This document shows, in pieces, positions 1 to 7,398 of a DNA stretch of 25,707 bases (position 1 is the first letter of the stretch; each line of letters starts with the position of its first letter). The position numbers were made by a program, and so were the translations under genes. The stretch lies in assembly GCA_003133425.1 (NCBI GenBank), contig PKXI01000179.1:4438-30144 (forward strand), written 5' to 3'. The DNA comes from Acidobacteriaceae bacterium. Its GTDB lineage: Bacteria > Acidobacteriota > Terriglobia > Terriglobales > Acidobacteriaceae. The notes beneath the pieces were generated by a model that worked only from the letters and a program-made list of their open reading frames with translations, searched no databases and was not told where the DNA came from.

Positions 1-273
1 CCGCGATCTACAACTGTAGTACCTGGATGTCGGCTTTTTCGGCACAGATGATTTGATAGCTTGTACCGTATATATGTATTAGAAGCTGTGTTCTATAGAT
101 CACAGATGAGTGGTCGCAACAAACCATCATCGAATTGGCTTAACTGCACCTGGGCGTATTTAGATCGACTTGCGTGGAGACCTCGATTGAGGTTCACCGG
201 GCAACGGGGTAACTGGCGCGAAGTATCTCTACTTTATGAACACTTTGGTCCATTGCCAGTTTACTCACGCTTG
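1..273. other. Intergenic left edge, no supported gene
   Basis: No convincing gene is visible. The stretch lies behind the 3' end of the minus-strand secreted-protein gene. An 80-codon plus-strand frame (61-303) has no ribosome binding site, resembles nothing I know, and runs into the antisense of the neighbouring gene. The only structure I see is the 20-bp palindrome at 86-105. If a minus-strand gene starts left of the window, this stretch would be its promoter region. Confidence 0.5.
86..105. promoter_or_regulatory. 20-bp near-perfect palindrome, possible operator
   Basis: The sequence CTGTGTTCTATAGATCACAG is symmetrical except for one T/T pair. Its core TCTATAGA is itself palindromic and is flanked by CTGTG and CACAG. 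The symmetry suits a dimeric repressor or activator. It resembles a CRP/FNR-type half-site arrangement, but the gap between half-sites is 8 rather than 6, so I do not call it a CRP site. Its target gene would have to lie left of the window. Confidence 0.3.
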
Positions 274-2946
274 TTATTTCGGTTGTTCCGGGGCTCCTGT
301 TGAGGGCTTCGCGGGTGCTGTAGATGGTGTTGCTGCTGGAGCGGGCGTGGTGGGCTGGTTCTGTGGAGCCGGGGCAGGGTCGGGTGCCTTTGGCGCTGGT
401 GCGGCGTCCTGAGCAGCGGGCGCCGAATTGGGCGCCGATGATGGAGCTTGTGCGGTCGGTACAGGTGCCGGCACGGGTTTCTGGACCGGTATGGACAACG
501 TTATGGCGGCCACTGCGTCGGGGTCGTCGCGGAGTTTGAGGTAAAGCGTTGTTCCGTCTGCCGGTGTCGGCACGTTGAAAGTGTTCTCGGCAAAGCCGGT
601 GGGCACTTCGGTCGGCTTTGCGAAATTTTTCCCTGCGCTGAAAGACTGCACGAGGAAGATGTCACCGCCGTCGATGGTGCAGGTAGGGGCGTCCGCGGTG
701 GTGCAATGGATGGCGGTGATCTGCGGCGTGCGGACGAGGGTGCCGAGCGGCGTCCAATCGCCGGGTGTGCCGTCTTCCGCGACTGGACGCATCTGCAGCT
801 TGCCGAAGGCAGACTGACCGAAGGCCTTCAACGGATCGAGCGTAGCGATTGCGGTGTGTTCGTCCTGTAGGACGAGGTTGTTGGCCGCAAGCGAGAGACT
901 GGTATGGACTGAGCCGCCGGTGGTGGCGACTTCAATGGTCTGCATGCGTGGGAAGACATCCTTCGTTTGCACGACGAAGGTCAGCTTGCCGTTAAGCGGG
1001 ACGTCGTCCTTAGCGCCGAGGGTGACGGGAATTGCGCCGTTCCGCTGCACGGGCGTGTCGTTGAAGGAGAGCAGTTTAAGACTTGGGCGTGGGGCTTCGG
1101 CGGAGATCTTGACGGTCATCGTGCGGCCGTCTTTGAGCTTTACCATTGCATCTTTGCCGTTGCCCGGTGAGACGCCTGCCTTGGCGTTAAGGTGTACGGT
1201 CTTGTCGTCGTTGCCGCCGTCGGCGGGCATGAAGGTTTGATTGTCGATCTGGGCAGAGACGACTTCCTTGAGGCCCTGGCCGGTGAGTACGGCTGTGTTG
1301 TCGCCCTCGTGAATCTTGATGCCGTCCAGGTGGATGTCGCCGGTGTATGCGGTTAGTGGGACGTTGTCCTTATCAGAGTCGCCGTACTGTTGGATGGCGA
1401 GAGAATAGCCGCCCGGTTGCACCTTCTTGAGCGAGATGTCCAGGTCAAGGGTATCTTTTGCATCCTTGCCTGTGTCGGGCTTGAAGGTGACGTCTACGTC
1501 CTTATTTTCGTTGTTCGTAAGCGCGATGTGCTGGACGCAGGCGGTGCCGTCACCTTTGAGGGTGAGGTGATTGTCCTGGCCGGCGAGCAGTTGGGTGTCG
1601 CTGACGATCTTCCAGTTTTTGCCATCGACCTGCTGGACGGTGAGGGTGGGACCTTCGAAGGAGTCAAAACCCCAGTAGCCGCGGACGGTGCCAGTGATGG
1701 TGAGATCGCTACTGGTGCCTATCTTCACGTCGGCCTTTATGGGCTGTGCGCTGTCGTCTTGGGACTTGGCATTATGCAGCGGCTGGCGCTGCTGTTCTCT
1801 CGCAACAGCGAGGCCGCCTTCGAAGGCTTCGGGGGTGAGTGGAATGTCAGTGGGAGCACCCGTTCGGTTGAGGTGCAGGACGAGATCGTGCGCGAAGCTG
1901 GTGGAGAAGACGAGCGGCGCGCCTTCGAGCGACAGGGTCATCTTCGGCTGTAAGAGGCATGCGACCTGATTGGGATCGTGGGAATGCAATGGCGGCAGCT
2001 TGGCCTTCTGAATCGCGGGCAGGCCGATAACTATGACAGACTCGGGTTTGTGGAAGGAGGGTGGAGCGTTGAGCTTCAGATCGAGCGTGGAGCCCTGCGG
2101 GAAGCTGATTGCGGGGATGTACTGATACTGGGCCGTGCGCATCAGGCTGACAAGATGGACGAGATCCACGGCGGCACCTACATAGGCTGAGTAGAGTCCG
2201 GCGCCACCGGGCTGTGTATAGGAGGCAGCGTTGATGAAGTCAGACGATGCGCCGGTAGAGAGGGCCTCGGCGATACTCTGGCCGTGCCCGTCGTCGAGGA
2301 GGACGGGAGCGCTGAACTGGGTAAGGCAGTTCACCTGCTGCTCGACAGGCTTTTTGAAGCAGTCGGCGTTGGGCTTGAGGGCGAGGGTGGAAGCCAGCTT
2401 CCCGGAGCGTTCCTGGATGGCTTTCTCGTCGTTCTGTGGGACGGTCTTCATCGCGGCGAGATAGCGTTCGATGCGCTGCTGCTCAAAGGAGGCTTCATTG
2501 AGGTCGGCATCGGCGCGAATAAAGAGACCTGGCTTGCCTTTAACGGCGGAGCGAAGGGTGTTGAAGTCGCCGCCAGTCTCAGGCGCTACAAAGAGAATGG
2601 CCTGCTCAGCTTCGGCGGGGACCGTGACAGTCGTGCCTTCAGCAGTCTTCTTGTCCCAGGTTTCGATCTTGGTGAACCAGTTGTCCGGCGGCTCGTTTGT
2701 AGTGCCGCGAAGAAAGGCGACGATGAGCAGCAAATGGTTGGACTGGCTTGCAGGAAGGTCGGCCTTGACCCATATCTTGTCGCCTGGCTGCAGATTGGGC
2801 ACCTGAGCGATCGGCAGCGTGGAGCTTCCGCGCGTGACGCGGACGTCGATCTTGGGACCGACGAGGTCGAAACGAGCGTTGTCGGCACGGAGGGCTGTCG
2901 TCATAAAAGCGGCGAGAAAGAAGGCAGCGACTTGTGAGAACTTCAT
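274..2946 (-). CDS. Large secreted protein of unknown function
   Basis: This 890-residue protein starts with a clear Sec signal peptide (MKFSQVAAFFLAAFMTTALRA), so it is exported. The mature part is rich in beta-prone segments and has stretches resembling repeated Ig-like or IPT-like sandwiches, for example around residues 535-640. Residues from about 810 to the end are a low-complexity Pro/Ala/Thr tail, which often acts as a wall or surface linker. Cysteines are few, and two lie in a short segment near residues 190-205. I see no catalytic motif and do not recognise the family. Only a weak purine stretch precedes the ATG, but the signal peptide fixes the start. The gene is divergent from the copper ATPase gene across a 429-bp gap, and nothing in the sequence ties the two functionally. 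Confidence 0.8.
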   Translation of the reverse strand: MKFSQVAAFFLAAFMTTALRADNARFDLVGPKIDVRVTRGSSTLPIAQVPNLQPGDKIWVKADLPASQSNHLLLIVAFLRGTTNEPPDNWFTKIETWDKKTAEGTTVTVPAEAEQAILFVAPETGGDFNTLRSAVKGKPGLFIRADADLNEASFEQQRIERYLAAMKTVPQNDEKAIQERSGKLASTLALKPNADCFKKPVEQQVNCLTQFSAPVLLDDGHGQSIAEALSTGASSDFINAASYTQPGGAGLYSAYVGAAVDLVHLVSLMRTAQYQYIPAISFPQGSTLDLKLNAPPSFHKPESVIVIGLPAIQKAKLPPLHSHDPNQVACLLQPKMTLSLEGAPLVFSTSFAHDLVLHLNRTGAPTDIPLTPEAFEGGLAVAREQQRQPLHNAKSQDDSAQPIKADVKIGTSSDLTITGTVRGYWGFDSFEGPTLTVQQVDGKNWKIVSDTQLLAGQDNHLTLKGDGTACVQHIALTNNENKDVDVTFKPDTGKDAKDTLDLDISLKKVQPGGYSLAIQQYGDSDKDNVPLTAYTGDIHLDGIKIHEGDNTAVLTGQGLKEVVSAQIDNQTFMPADGGNDDKTVHLNAKAGVSPGNGKDAMVKLKDGRTMTVKISAEAPRPSLKLLSFNDTPVQRNGAIPVTLGAKDDVPLNGKLTFVVQTKDVFPRMQTIEVATTGGSVHTSLSLAANNLVLQDEHTAIATLDPLKAFGQSAFGKLQMRPVAEDGTPGDWTPLGTLVRTPQITAIHCTTADAPTCTIDGGDIFLVQSFSAGKNFAKPTEVPTGFAENTFNVPTPADGTTLYLKLRDDPDAVAAITLSIPVQKPVPAPVPTAQAPSSAPNSAPAAQDAAPAPKAPDPAPAPQNQPTTPAPAATPSTAPAKPSTGAPEQPK

Positions 2947-3375
2947 TTGTTATTGGATGCGCGTGACGTGTCGGAGGTGGCTGCGGAACCCGGTCCGAAG
3001 ATCGAAACATAGGCAACCGGTCGCGGGAATTGGGATTTGTTCCTCAGGGTTTAGCTGTATACGACTATTTGGTCCTGCTCTGATCCATGCGTTTTTGTGC
3101 GAGAGGATTAGCTTACTGAAGTGGTCAGCGGCAGAAACCAGGTAGGGAGAGATCTGCGGTGACGTCTACGAAGGCGACTTTCTTACATATGGGATCGCGT
3201 TTGACCAAGGAGCATGCTGCTGGCGCAAAGAGCGTTTCTTGGGACCAATCCTCGAAACGCTGCTCAACCCTAAGTTGATGAGCGCCTTGGGCTGTTGTCG
3301 TCAGCCATTTGTCATTGGTGCTGATAGAGCAGAAAGGCACAGATCAAACTGCGCGAACAAGCCCACAATCACACC
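2947..3375. other. Divergent intergenic region (429 bp)
   Basis: This gap separates the divergent secreted-protein and ATPase genes, so both promoters should lie here. I could not find a convincing -35/-10 pair or a MerR/CueR-type dyad in front of the ATPase. A 71-codon minus-strand frame (3125-3340) is open but has no ribosome binding site and no recognisable motif. It may be a chance frame or a decayed gene. No hairpin terminator or RNA structure stood out. Confidence 0.4.
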
Positions 3376-5799
3376 ATGCGGCAAGCTGAGGTGCACGATC
3401 CCGTATGCGGGATGAAGGTCGATCCCTCTAATCCGGCGGCAAGTCTTAACCATGAGGGCGTCACCGTCTACTTCTGCAGCCAGGGCTGCGCCGCCAAGTT
3501 CCGCGCCTCGCCGGAGAAATACTTGCAGGCTAAACCGGACGCAGCTCCCTTGAAGCAGCCAGCCAAGACCGAGGCGCAAGGGGAATACACCTGCCCCATG
3601 CATCCAGAGATCAAGCAGCCGGGGCCTGGCAACTGCCCCAAGTGCGGCATGGCGCTCGAACCTGCGACCACTTCCGTGCCTGCAAAGCACACGGAATACA
3701 CATGTCCGATGCATCCTCAGATTGTGCGTGACGCACCAGGCTCTTGCCCAATCTGCGGCATGGCGCTTGAGCCTCGGGAGGTCGCCGCCGAAGAATCAAA
3801 TCCAGAGCTGGCCGACATGACGCGGCGGCTGTGGATCAGTGTTACCTTCGCCGTGCCAATGCTCGCGTTGATGGTCTCGTCCTTTCTGCCCGCCATGCCT
3901 ATGCAACACTTGTTCTCAGCGAGAGTGTGGGCGTGGATCGAGTTCACGCTGGCGACCCCAGTCGTCCTCTGGTGCGGGTTGCCGTTCTTCGTCAGGGGCT
4001 GGCAATCGGTAGTGCATCGCAGCCTGAACATGTTCACCTTGATTGCCCTTGGTACCGACTCCGCCTATTTTTACAGCGTGTTCGCTACCGTCGTTCCCCA
4101 GGTATTTCCAGCTTCGTTTCGTGGAGCCGGAGGGCAGATCGATGTGTACTTCGAGCCGGCAGCGGTGATTGTTGCGCTTGTCCTTCTTGGACAAGTGATG
4201 GAGCTCCGCGCTCGCAGCCAGACCAGCAGTGCGATTCGTGCGTTGCTCGGCCTTGCCCCGAAAACGGCTAAGCGACTTGACGACAAGGGCGGCGAAGCTG
4301 ACGTTCCGCTCGAACAGGTGCAAGTTGGCGACAGGCTCCGCGTACGTCCCGGCGAGAAAGTGCCTGTGGACGGTACTGTACTTGAAGGCCACAGTTCCGT
4401 TGATGAATCGATGATCAGCGGAGAGCCCATCCCGGTTGAAAAGGATAAAGACGCGAAAGTCACGGCGGGAACCGTCAACGGAACCGGCGGATTCATGATG
4501 CGCGCAGAGCGGGTTGGCTCGGACACGTTGTTGTCGCAGATTGTGAAGATGGTCAGCGAAGCGCAGAGGTCGCGGGCGCCGATCCAGCGGCTGGCAGACC
4601 GGGTGTCGTCGTACTTTGTCCCGGCCGTAATCATTGCGGCCATAGTCACATTTGCGGTCTGGTTCCTTGCCGGTCCGCAGCCCCGCTTTGCTCATGCCCT
4701 TGTAAACGCCGTTGCTGTGCTCATTGTTGCTTGCCCGTGCGCTCTCGGTCTCGCCACGCCCATGGCGATCATGGTGGGCACCGGGCGCGGGGCTCGCGCA
4801 GGCATCCTCATTCGCAATGCAGAGGCGCTGGAGATATTCGGCAAGGTTGACACACTCATCATCGACAAGACCGGAACACTCACCGAAGGTAAGCCAACGC
4901 TGAGTTCCGTCATTCCTCAGCCAGGCATCGACGAATCCAGCCTGCTGCAACTGGTCGCCAGCCTTGAGCGCTCCAGCGAACACCCTTTGGCAGCAGCCAT
5001 CGTGAAGGGCGCGGAGGCAAAGAAGCTTACCCTGGTCGATGTGGTCGGATTCAGCTCGACCACTGGCAAGGGCGTAAAGGGAACCGTCTCGGGCAAACAG
5101 GTCGCTGTCGGAAATGCGGAGTTGTTCCGCGATCTTGCGGTCGATCCTGCGGCGTTGCTCGAACGCGCTGAAGCATTGCGCAAAGAAGGCCAAACGGTAA
5201 TGTTGGTAGCCGTGGATGGCAAGGCAGCGGGCCTGGTTGGGGTCTCCGATCCGATCAAAGAATCCACGCCCGATGCAATTCGCGAACTTACAGCCGCCGG
5301 ATTGAAGATCATCATGGTCACCGGAGACAACGAGACGACCGCCAAGGCGGTCGCGGACAAGCTCGGCATCGAGTTTTATGCCGATGTGTTGCCTCAAAAG
5401 AAGGCGGAGGTCGTGAAGGAGCGCCAGCAAAAGGGCTCCGTGGTCGCGATGGCCGGCGACGGAGTAAACGATGCGCCCGCGCTGGCGCAGGCTGACATAG
5501 GCATTGCCATGGGCACCGGCACAGACGTGGCGATGGAAGCTGGTGGCATCACACTGTTGAAAGGCGACCTGCGCGGCATTCTCCGCGCACGTCATCTGAG
5601 CAAGTCAACCATGCTAAATATTCGAGAGAATCTGTTCTTCGCATTTGTCTATAACGCCGTCGGGGTACCGCTCGCCGCAGGCGTACTTTTCCCTGCCTTC
5701 GGACTGCTCCTGAACCCGATGATCGCCGCGGCTGCCATGAGTTTCAGTTCCGTCTCAGTAATCGCCAATGCGCTGAGGCTGCGTACAACTAAGCTATAG
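3376..5799 (+). CDS. copA: Copper-translocating P1B-type ATPase with YHS and two CPMHP modules
   Basis: This inner-membrane pump should export Cu(I) (or Ag(I)) from the cytoplasm using ATP. The N terminus has a YHS-type domain (residues about 6-50, [10 protein letters not shown], then CSQGC). Two heavy-metal-binding modules follow at about 69-96 and 107-132, each with YTCPMHP and a CxxCGMALEP end. The core is complete: SGEP loop with E350, CPC in the sixth membrane segment (453-455), DKTGT phosphorylation site (D497), HP dipeptide (H536) and GDGVND (D695/D699). YN in the seventh segment and MSFSS in the eighth, together with CPC, are the P1B-1 (copper) signature. At 807 residues the length is normal. 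No classical HMA (GMTCxxC) domain is present, and no copper-sensor gene lies next to it. The start is weakly supported by its ribosome binding site, but the YHS domain begins immediately after it. Confidence 0.93.
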   Translation: MRQAEVHDPVCGMKVDPSNPAASLNHEGVTVYFCSQGCAAKFRASPEKYLQAKPDAAPLKQPAKTEAQGEYTCPMHPEIKQPGPGNCPKCGMALEPATTSVPAKHTEYTCPMHPQIVRDAPGSCPICGMALEPREVAAEESNPELADMTRRLWISVTFAVPMLALMVSSFLPAMPMQHLFSARVWAWIEFTLATPVVLWCGLPFFVRGWQSVVHRSLNMFTLIALGTDSAYFYSVFATVVPQVFPASFRGAGGQIDVYFEPAAVIVALVLLGQVMELRARSQTSSAIRALLGLAPKTAKRLDDKGGEADVPLEQVQVGDRLRVRPGEKVPVDGTVLEGHSSVDESMISGEPIPVEKDKDAKVTAGTVNGTGGFMMRAERVGSDTLLSQIVKMVSEAQRSRAPIQRLADRVSSYFVPAVIIAAIVTFAVWFLAGPQPRFAHALVNAVAVLIVACPCALGLATPMAIMVGTGRGARAGILIRNAEALEIFGKVDTLIIDKTGTLTEGKPTLSSVIPQPGIDESSLLQLVASLERSSEHPLAAAIVKGAEAKKLTLVDVVGFSSTTGKGVKGTVSGKQVAVGNAELFRDLAVDPAALLERAEALRKEGQTVMLVAVDGKAAGLVGVSDPIKESTPDAIRELTAAGLKIIMVTGDNETTAKAVADKLGIEFYADVLPQKKAEVVKERQQKGSVVAMAGDGVNDAPALAQADIGIAMGTGTDVAMEAGGITLLKGDLRGILRARHLSKSTMLNIRENLFFAFVYNAVGVPLAAGVLFPAFGLLLNPMIAAAAMSFSSVSVIANALRLRTTKL

Positions 5800-5811
5800 C
5801 TGCATTACGAT

Positions 5812-5868
5812 GACCCGAGCATTACTGACCGGACTTGGGTCTATCCGAATTGAGAGGGGTTCAGATAG
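5812..5868 (+). terminator. Two adjoining hairpins behind the copper ATPase gene
   Basis: Thirteen bases after the stop codon, GACCCGAG (5812-5819) pairs with CTTGGGTC (5834-5841) with one G-T wobble. A second stem follows at once: CTATCCGAA (5841-5849) with TTCAGATAG (5860-5868), one mismatch. The two stems share one base, so they could be alternative structures. There is no run of T, so an intrinsic terminator is plausible but not certain. Confidence 0.35.
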
Positions 5869-6119
5869 AGCCGTTTGCGACGGCCATCTTTAGGCTTTCT
5901 TCAAGAGGGCTGAAGGACCGATATTAGCTGGGTTCCTTCCTCGCTCAACATCGTCACAGCAACTGAGAAAAAAGCGCCGCGGCAATCATAGAGGCTTTCG
6001 AAGATGGTCGAAACCGAATCCATCCATTGAACGCCAGATACTCTCGGCGCCCAATCTCGGACGCTGCGGGCGATCTTGGACATTCCAGCCTATTCCAGCG
6101 GCATTCCCGCCGCGCAGCT
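5869..6119. other. Intergenic, possible decayed coding sequence
   Basis: This stretch has no gene with a proper start. A plus-strand frame is open from about 5971 through to the stop at 6206, giving a run that reads like protein (for example GDLGHSSLFQRHSRRAA) but with no start codon until 6120. On the other strand a 60-codon frame (5901-6083) is also open. Both cannot be real, and I recognise neither. The likeliest explanation is a decayed 3' gene end next to the recombinase. Confidence 0.3.
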
Positions 6120-6206
6120 ATGACGACCGTACTGATGGAGTGCATCCAGAACTACGTTGCCAAGTATGGATACGCCGCCCCGCAGAAGAAGAGCAGGCGC
6201 GCATGA
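6120..6206 (+). CDS. Possible 28-codon ORF overlapping the recombinase start
   Basis: An ATG-initiated frame of 28 codons (MTTVLMECIQNYVAKYGYAA, then a basic tail PQKKSRRA) ends in TGA overlapping the ATG of the serine recombinase, in the ATGA arrangement typical of translational coupling. There is no strong ribosome binding site, and the frame is open further upstream, so it may instead be the tail of a decayed larger gene. I do not recognise the peptide. Confidence 0.2.
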   Translation: MTTVLMECIQNYVAKYGYAAPQKKSRRA

Positions 6207-6751
6207 AGCGCGCCGCGCTCAACTCGCGGGTTTCGACTTACGATCAGACCCCCCAAACGCAGATCCTCGATCTGCGTCAGATGGCTGCCCAACGCGGCTA
6301 TGCGATCGTCAAGGAATACATAGACAAGATCTCCGGCGTGAAGGCCAAACGGCCAGGACTCGATGCCATGATGGCTGACGCCCGCCGCAGCCAGTTCGAC
6401 GTGGTGATGACTTGGGCGTGTGATCGCATCGCTCGTTCCACGCGCCATTTTCTTGAAGTGCTGGGCGAACTGAACCGAATCCAAGTCGAGTTCGTCAGCT
6501 TCAGGGAGAGCATCGATACCGCTGGACCGCTGGGCCGAGCCATCGTCGTGATCATTGGCGCCGTCGCCGAACTGGAACGCAACCTGATCATCGAGAGGGT
6601 GCGCGCCGGCATGCGACGCGACCGCTGTCAGGGCCAGAGCATCCGAGAGATCGCCAAAGGCCATCGCATCTCGACGGCTACCGTGCAACGAGTGCTTCGA
6701 AAGCTTCCACCCCAAGTACAAGCACTGGAAGCGCTCGAAAGATCGGCCTGA
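6203..6751 (+). CDS. Serine recombinase (resolvase family), short form
   Basis: This 182-residue protein belongs to the small serine recombinases, which cut and rejoin DNA through a serine-DNA link. The resolvase N-terminal domain is complete: RVS motif with the presumed nucleophile Ser11, the QILDLRQMA segment, RPGLDAMMADARR, FDVVMTWACDRIARSTRH, and the long E helix ending in GAVAELERNLIIERVRAGM. A short helix-turn-helix follows (SIREIAKGHRISTATVQRVL). In relatives I know, this segment is preceded by a GKRLGRP-type hinge and one more helix. About 25 residues appear to be missing here, so DNA binding may be altered. I chose the ATG at 6203 because the fold begins directly after it, although the frame is open back to 6140. 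No partner transposase or clear res site is visible. The gene sits next to the left copy of the 52-bp inverted repeat. Confidence 0.85.
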   Translation: MKRAALNSRVSTYDQTPQTQILDLRQMAAQRGYAIVKEYIDKISGVKAKRPGLDAMMADARRSQFDVVMTWACDRIARSTRHFLEVLGELNRIQVEFVSFRESIDTAGPLGRAIVVIIGAVAELERNLIIERVRAGMRRDRCQGQSIREIAKGHRISTATVQRVLRKLPPQVQALEALERSA

Positions 6752-6816
6752 ACCTGGCCATTACGACCTGTGACAAAAGGGGTCTGAAAACTCACCCAAT
6801 AAATCCAATCAAATCA

Positions 6817-6843
6817 ACGGCCGGATCTGCCCGATCCGACCGT
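6817..6843 (+). terminator. Strong hairpin behind the serine recombinase
   Basis: ACGGcCGGATC (6817-6827) pairs with GATCCGaCCGT (6833-6843) around a 5-base loop, interrupted by one C/A mismatch. That gives ten GC-rich pairs about 65 bases after the recombinase stop. No T-run follows. The hairpin overlaps the first two bases of the 52-bp repeat, so it could belong to a repeat boundary rather than act as a terminator. Confidence 0.35.
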
Positions 6844-6893
6844 GTCAAAAGGTGTGGGTTGTGGCACACAGATGGAAGCCCAGACTCTGGACG
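6842..6893 (+). repeat. 52-bp repeat, left copy of an inverted pair
   Basis: This sequence recurs in reverse complement at 13822-13873 with 50 of 52 positions identical. The two differences are both in the four-base stretch 6858-6861. It starts GTGTCAAAAGGTGTGG and ends CCCAGACTCTGGACG. The end contains the small palindrome CCAGA-C-TCTGG. Flanking bases do not match between the copies. The pair brackets the receptor and the two TIM-barrel genes. Confidence 0.9.
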
Positions 6894-6918
6894 TCTTCCA
6901 TAGCCACCAGGTGATCGC

Positions 6919-6941
6919 CAGGAAAGTCCTGTTCTTTCCTG
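6919..6941 (+). other. Perfect 8-bp stem-loop
   Basis: CAGGAAAG (6919-6926) and CTTTCCTG (6934-6941) pair perfectly around a 7-base loop. It lies 25 bases inside the left 52-bp repeat. There is no T-run. It could be a terminator, a transcript-stabilising hairpin or a protein-binding dyad; the sequence alone does not decide. Confidence 0.35.
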
Positions 6942-7049
6942 CCCCTTAGAAGAGCGTAAGTCCGTATTGACAATGGTAGAACCATATGACTATCATCACT
7001 GTCGCTGAGTCAGACACATTCGACAAGCAGACGAAATCAACTATTCACT

Positions 7050-7172
7050 TAGACACGAATAGGTGAATGTAATCGGGTTGGTTGGAAAAGCAGGCAAAAG
7101 AAAGCGTTTTCCCTAGATATGAAGAAGGAGTATGAGAATCGGCACCCGTTGCAACGGACCCTAGACACGAAT
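7050..7172 (+). repeat. 11-bp direct repeat upstream of the TonB receptor
   Basis: TAGACACGAAT occurs at 7050-7060 and again at 7162-7172, 112 bases apart in the same orientation. The LacI-like dyad at 7100-7111 lies between the two copies. They could be activator sites or the footprint of a small duplication. Nothing else in the window shares the motif as far as I can see. Confidence 0.35.
7100..7111. promoter_or_regulatory. LacI-family-like operator
   Basis: GAAAGCGTTTTC is a near-symmetrical 12-mer with a central CG, the general form of operators bound by LacI/CcpA-type sugar regulators. It lies 288 bases upstream of the receptor start. This fits control of a glycan-use block, but no regulator gene is in the window, and a single 12-bp match is weak evidence. 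Confidence 0.3.
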
Positions 7173-7398
7173 GAGCAAAATCTCGTTCCAGAAGTTTTGG
7201 AGCGTGGCAGAGAACGGAGTTCTTAGGGAACGCATGAATGAAGTGCATGCCCTGAGTCCTCAGAGATGGTTTCGACAAAAGATTTCGGCTTGGAACCGAG
7301 AAACAAGATTTTGGAATCTGAGCCATGCCAGGACGCGGTCAACGGCTGTGCAATGCGGAGGCAATCGCCGATCCGGGAAGCGCGGCATTGGAGAACCT

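Larger units (their letters stand above)
6752..7398. other. Intergenic region with repeats and hairpins (647 bp)
   Basis: No gene is supported here. The stretch holds the left 52-bp repeat (6842-6893), two stem-loops (6817-6843 and 6919-6941), an 11-bp direct repeat (7050-7060 and 7162-7172) and a LacI-like dyad (7100-7111). The receptor frame is open upstream to 7171, but the signal peptide starts at 7399, and the extension reads like non-coding sequence. The receptor's promoter should lie between about 6950 and 7390. Confidence 0.45.

Noticed and set aside
86..105. Palindrome considered as a CRP site
   Set aside because: The half-sites TGTGT and TCACA are separated by 8 rather than 6 bases, which does not fit CRP.
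448..1953. Several plus-strand frames of 128-187 codons across the secreted protein
   Set aside because: They are antisense to an intact 890-codon gene with a signal peptide and show no motifs or ribosome binding sites.
3125..3340. 71-codon minus-strand frame in the gap before the copper ATPase
   Set aside because: There is no ribosome binding site and no known motif. I mention it in the gap description but cannot support it as a gene.
3916..5595. A 559-codon open frame on the minus strand across the copper ATPase gene
   Set aside because: The plus strand codes for a complete ATPase with every family motif. The antisense frame has no domain, no ribosome binding site and a His/Arg/Gln-rich composition typical of antisense of GC-rich codons.
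5901..6083. 60-codon minus-strand frame behind the copper ATPase
   Set aside because: It competes with an open plus-strand frame of similar quality, has no ribosome binding site and no recognisable motif.
7171..7398. Upstream extension of the broken receptor frame
   Set aside because: The 76 extra codons precede a typical signal peptide and read as non-coding sequence. The ATG at 7399 with GGAG in front is the better start.
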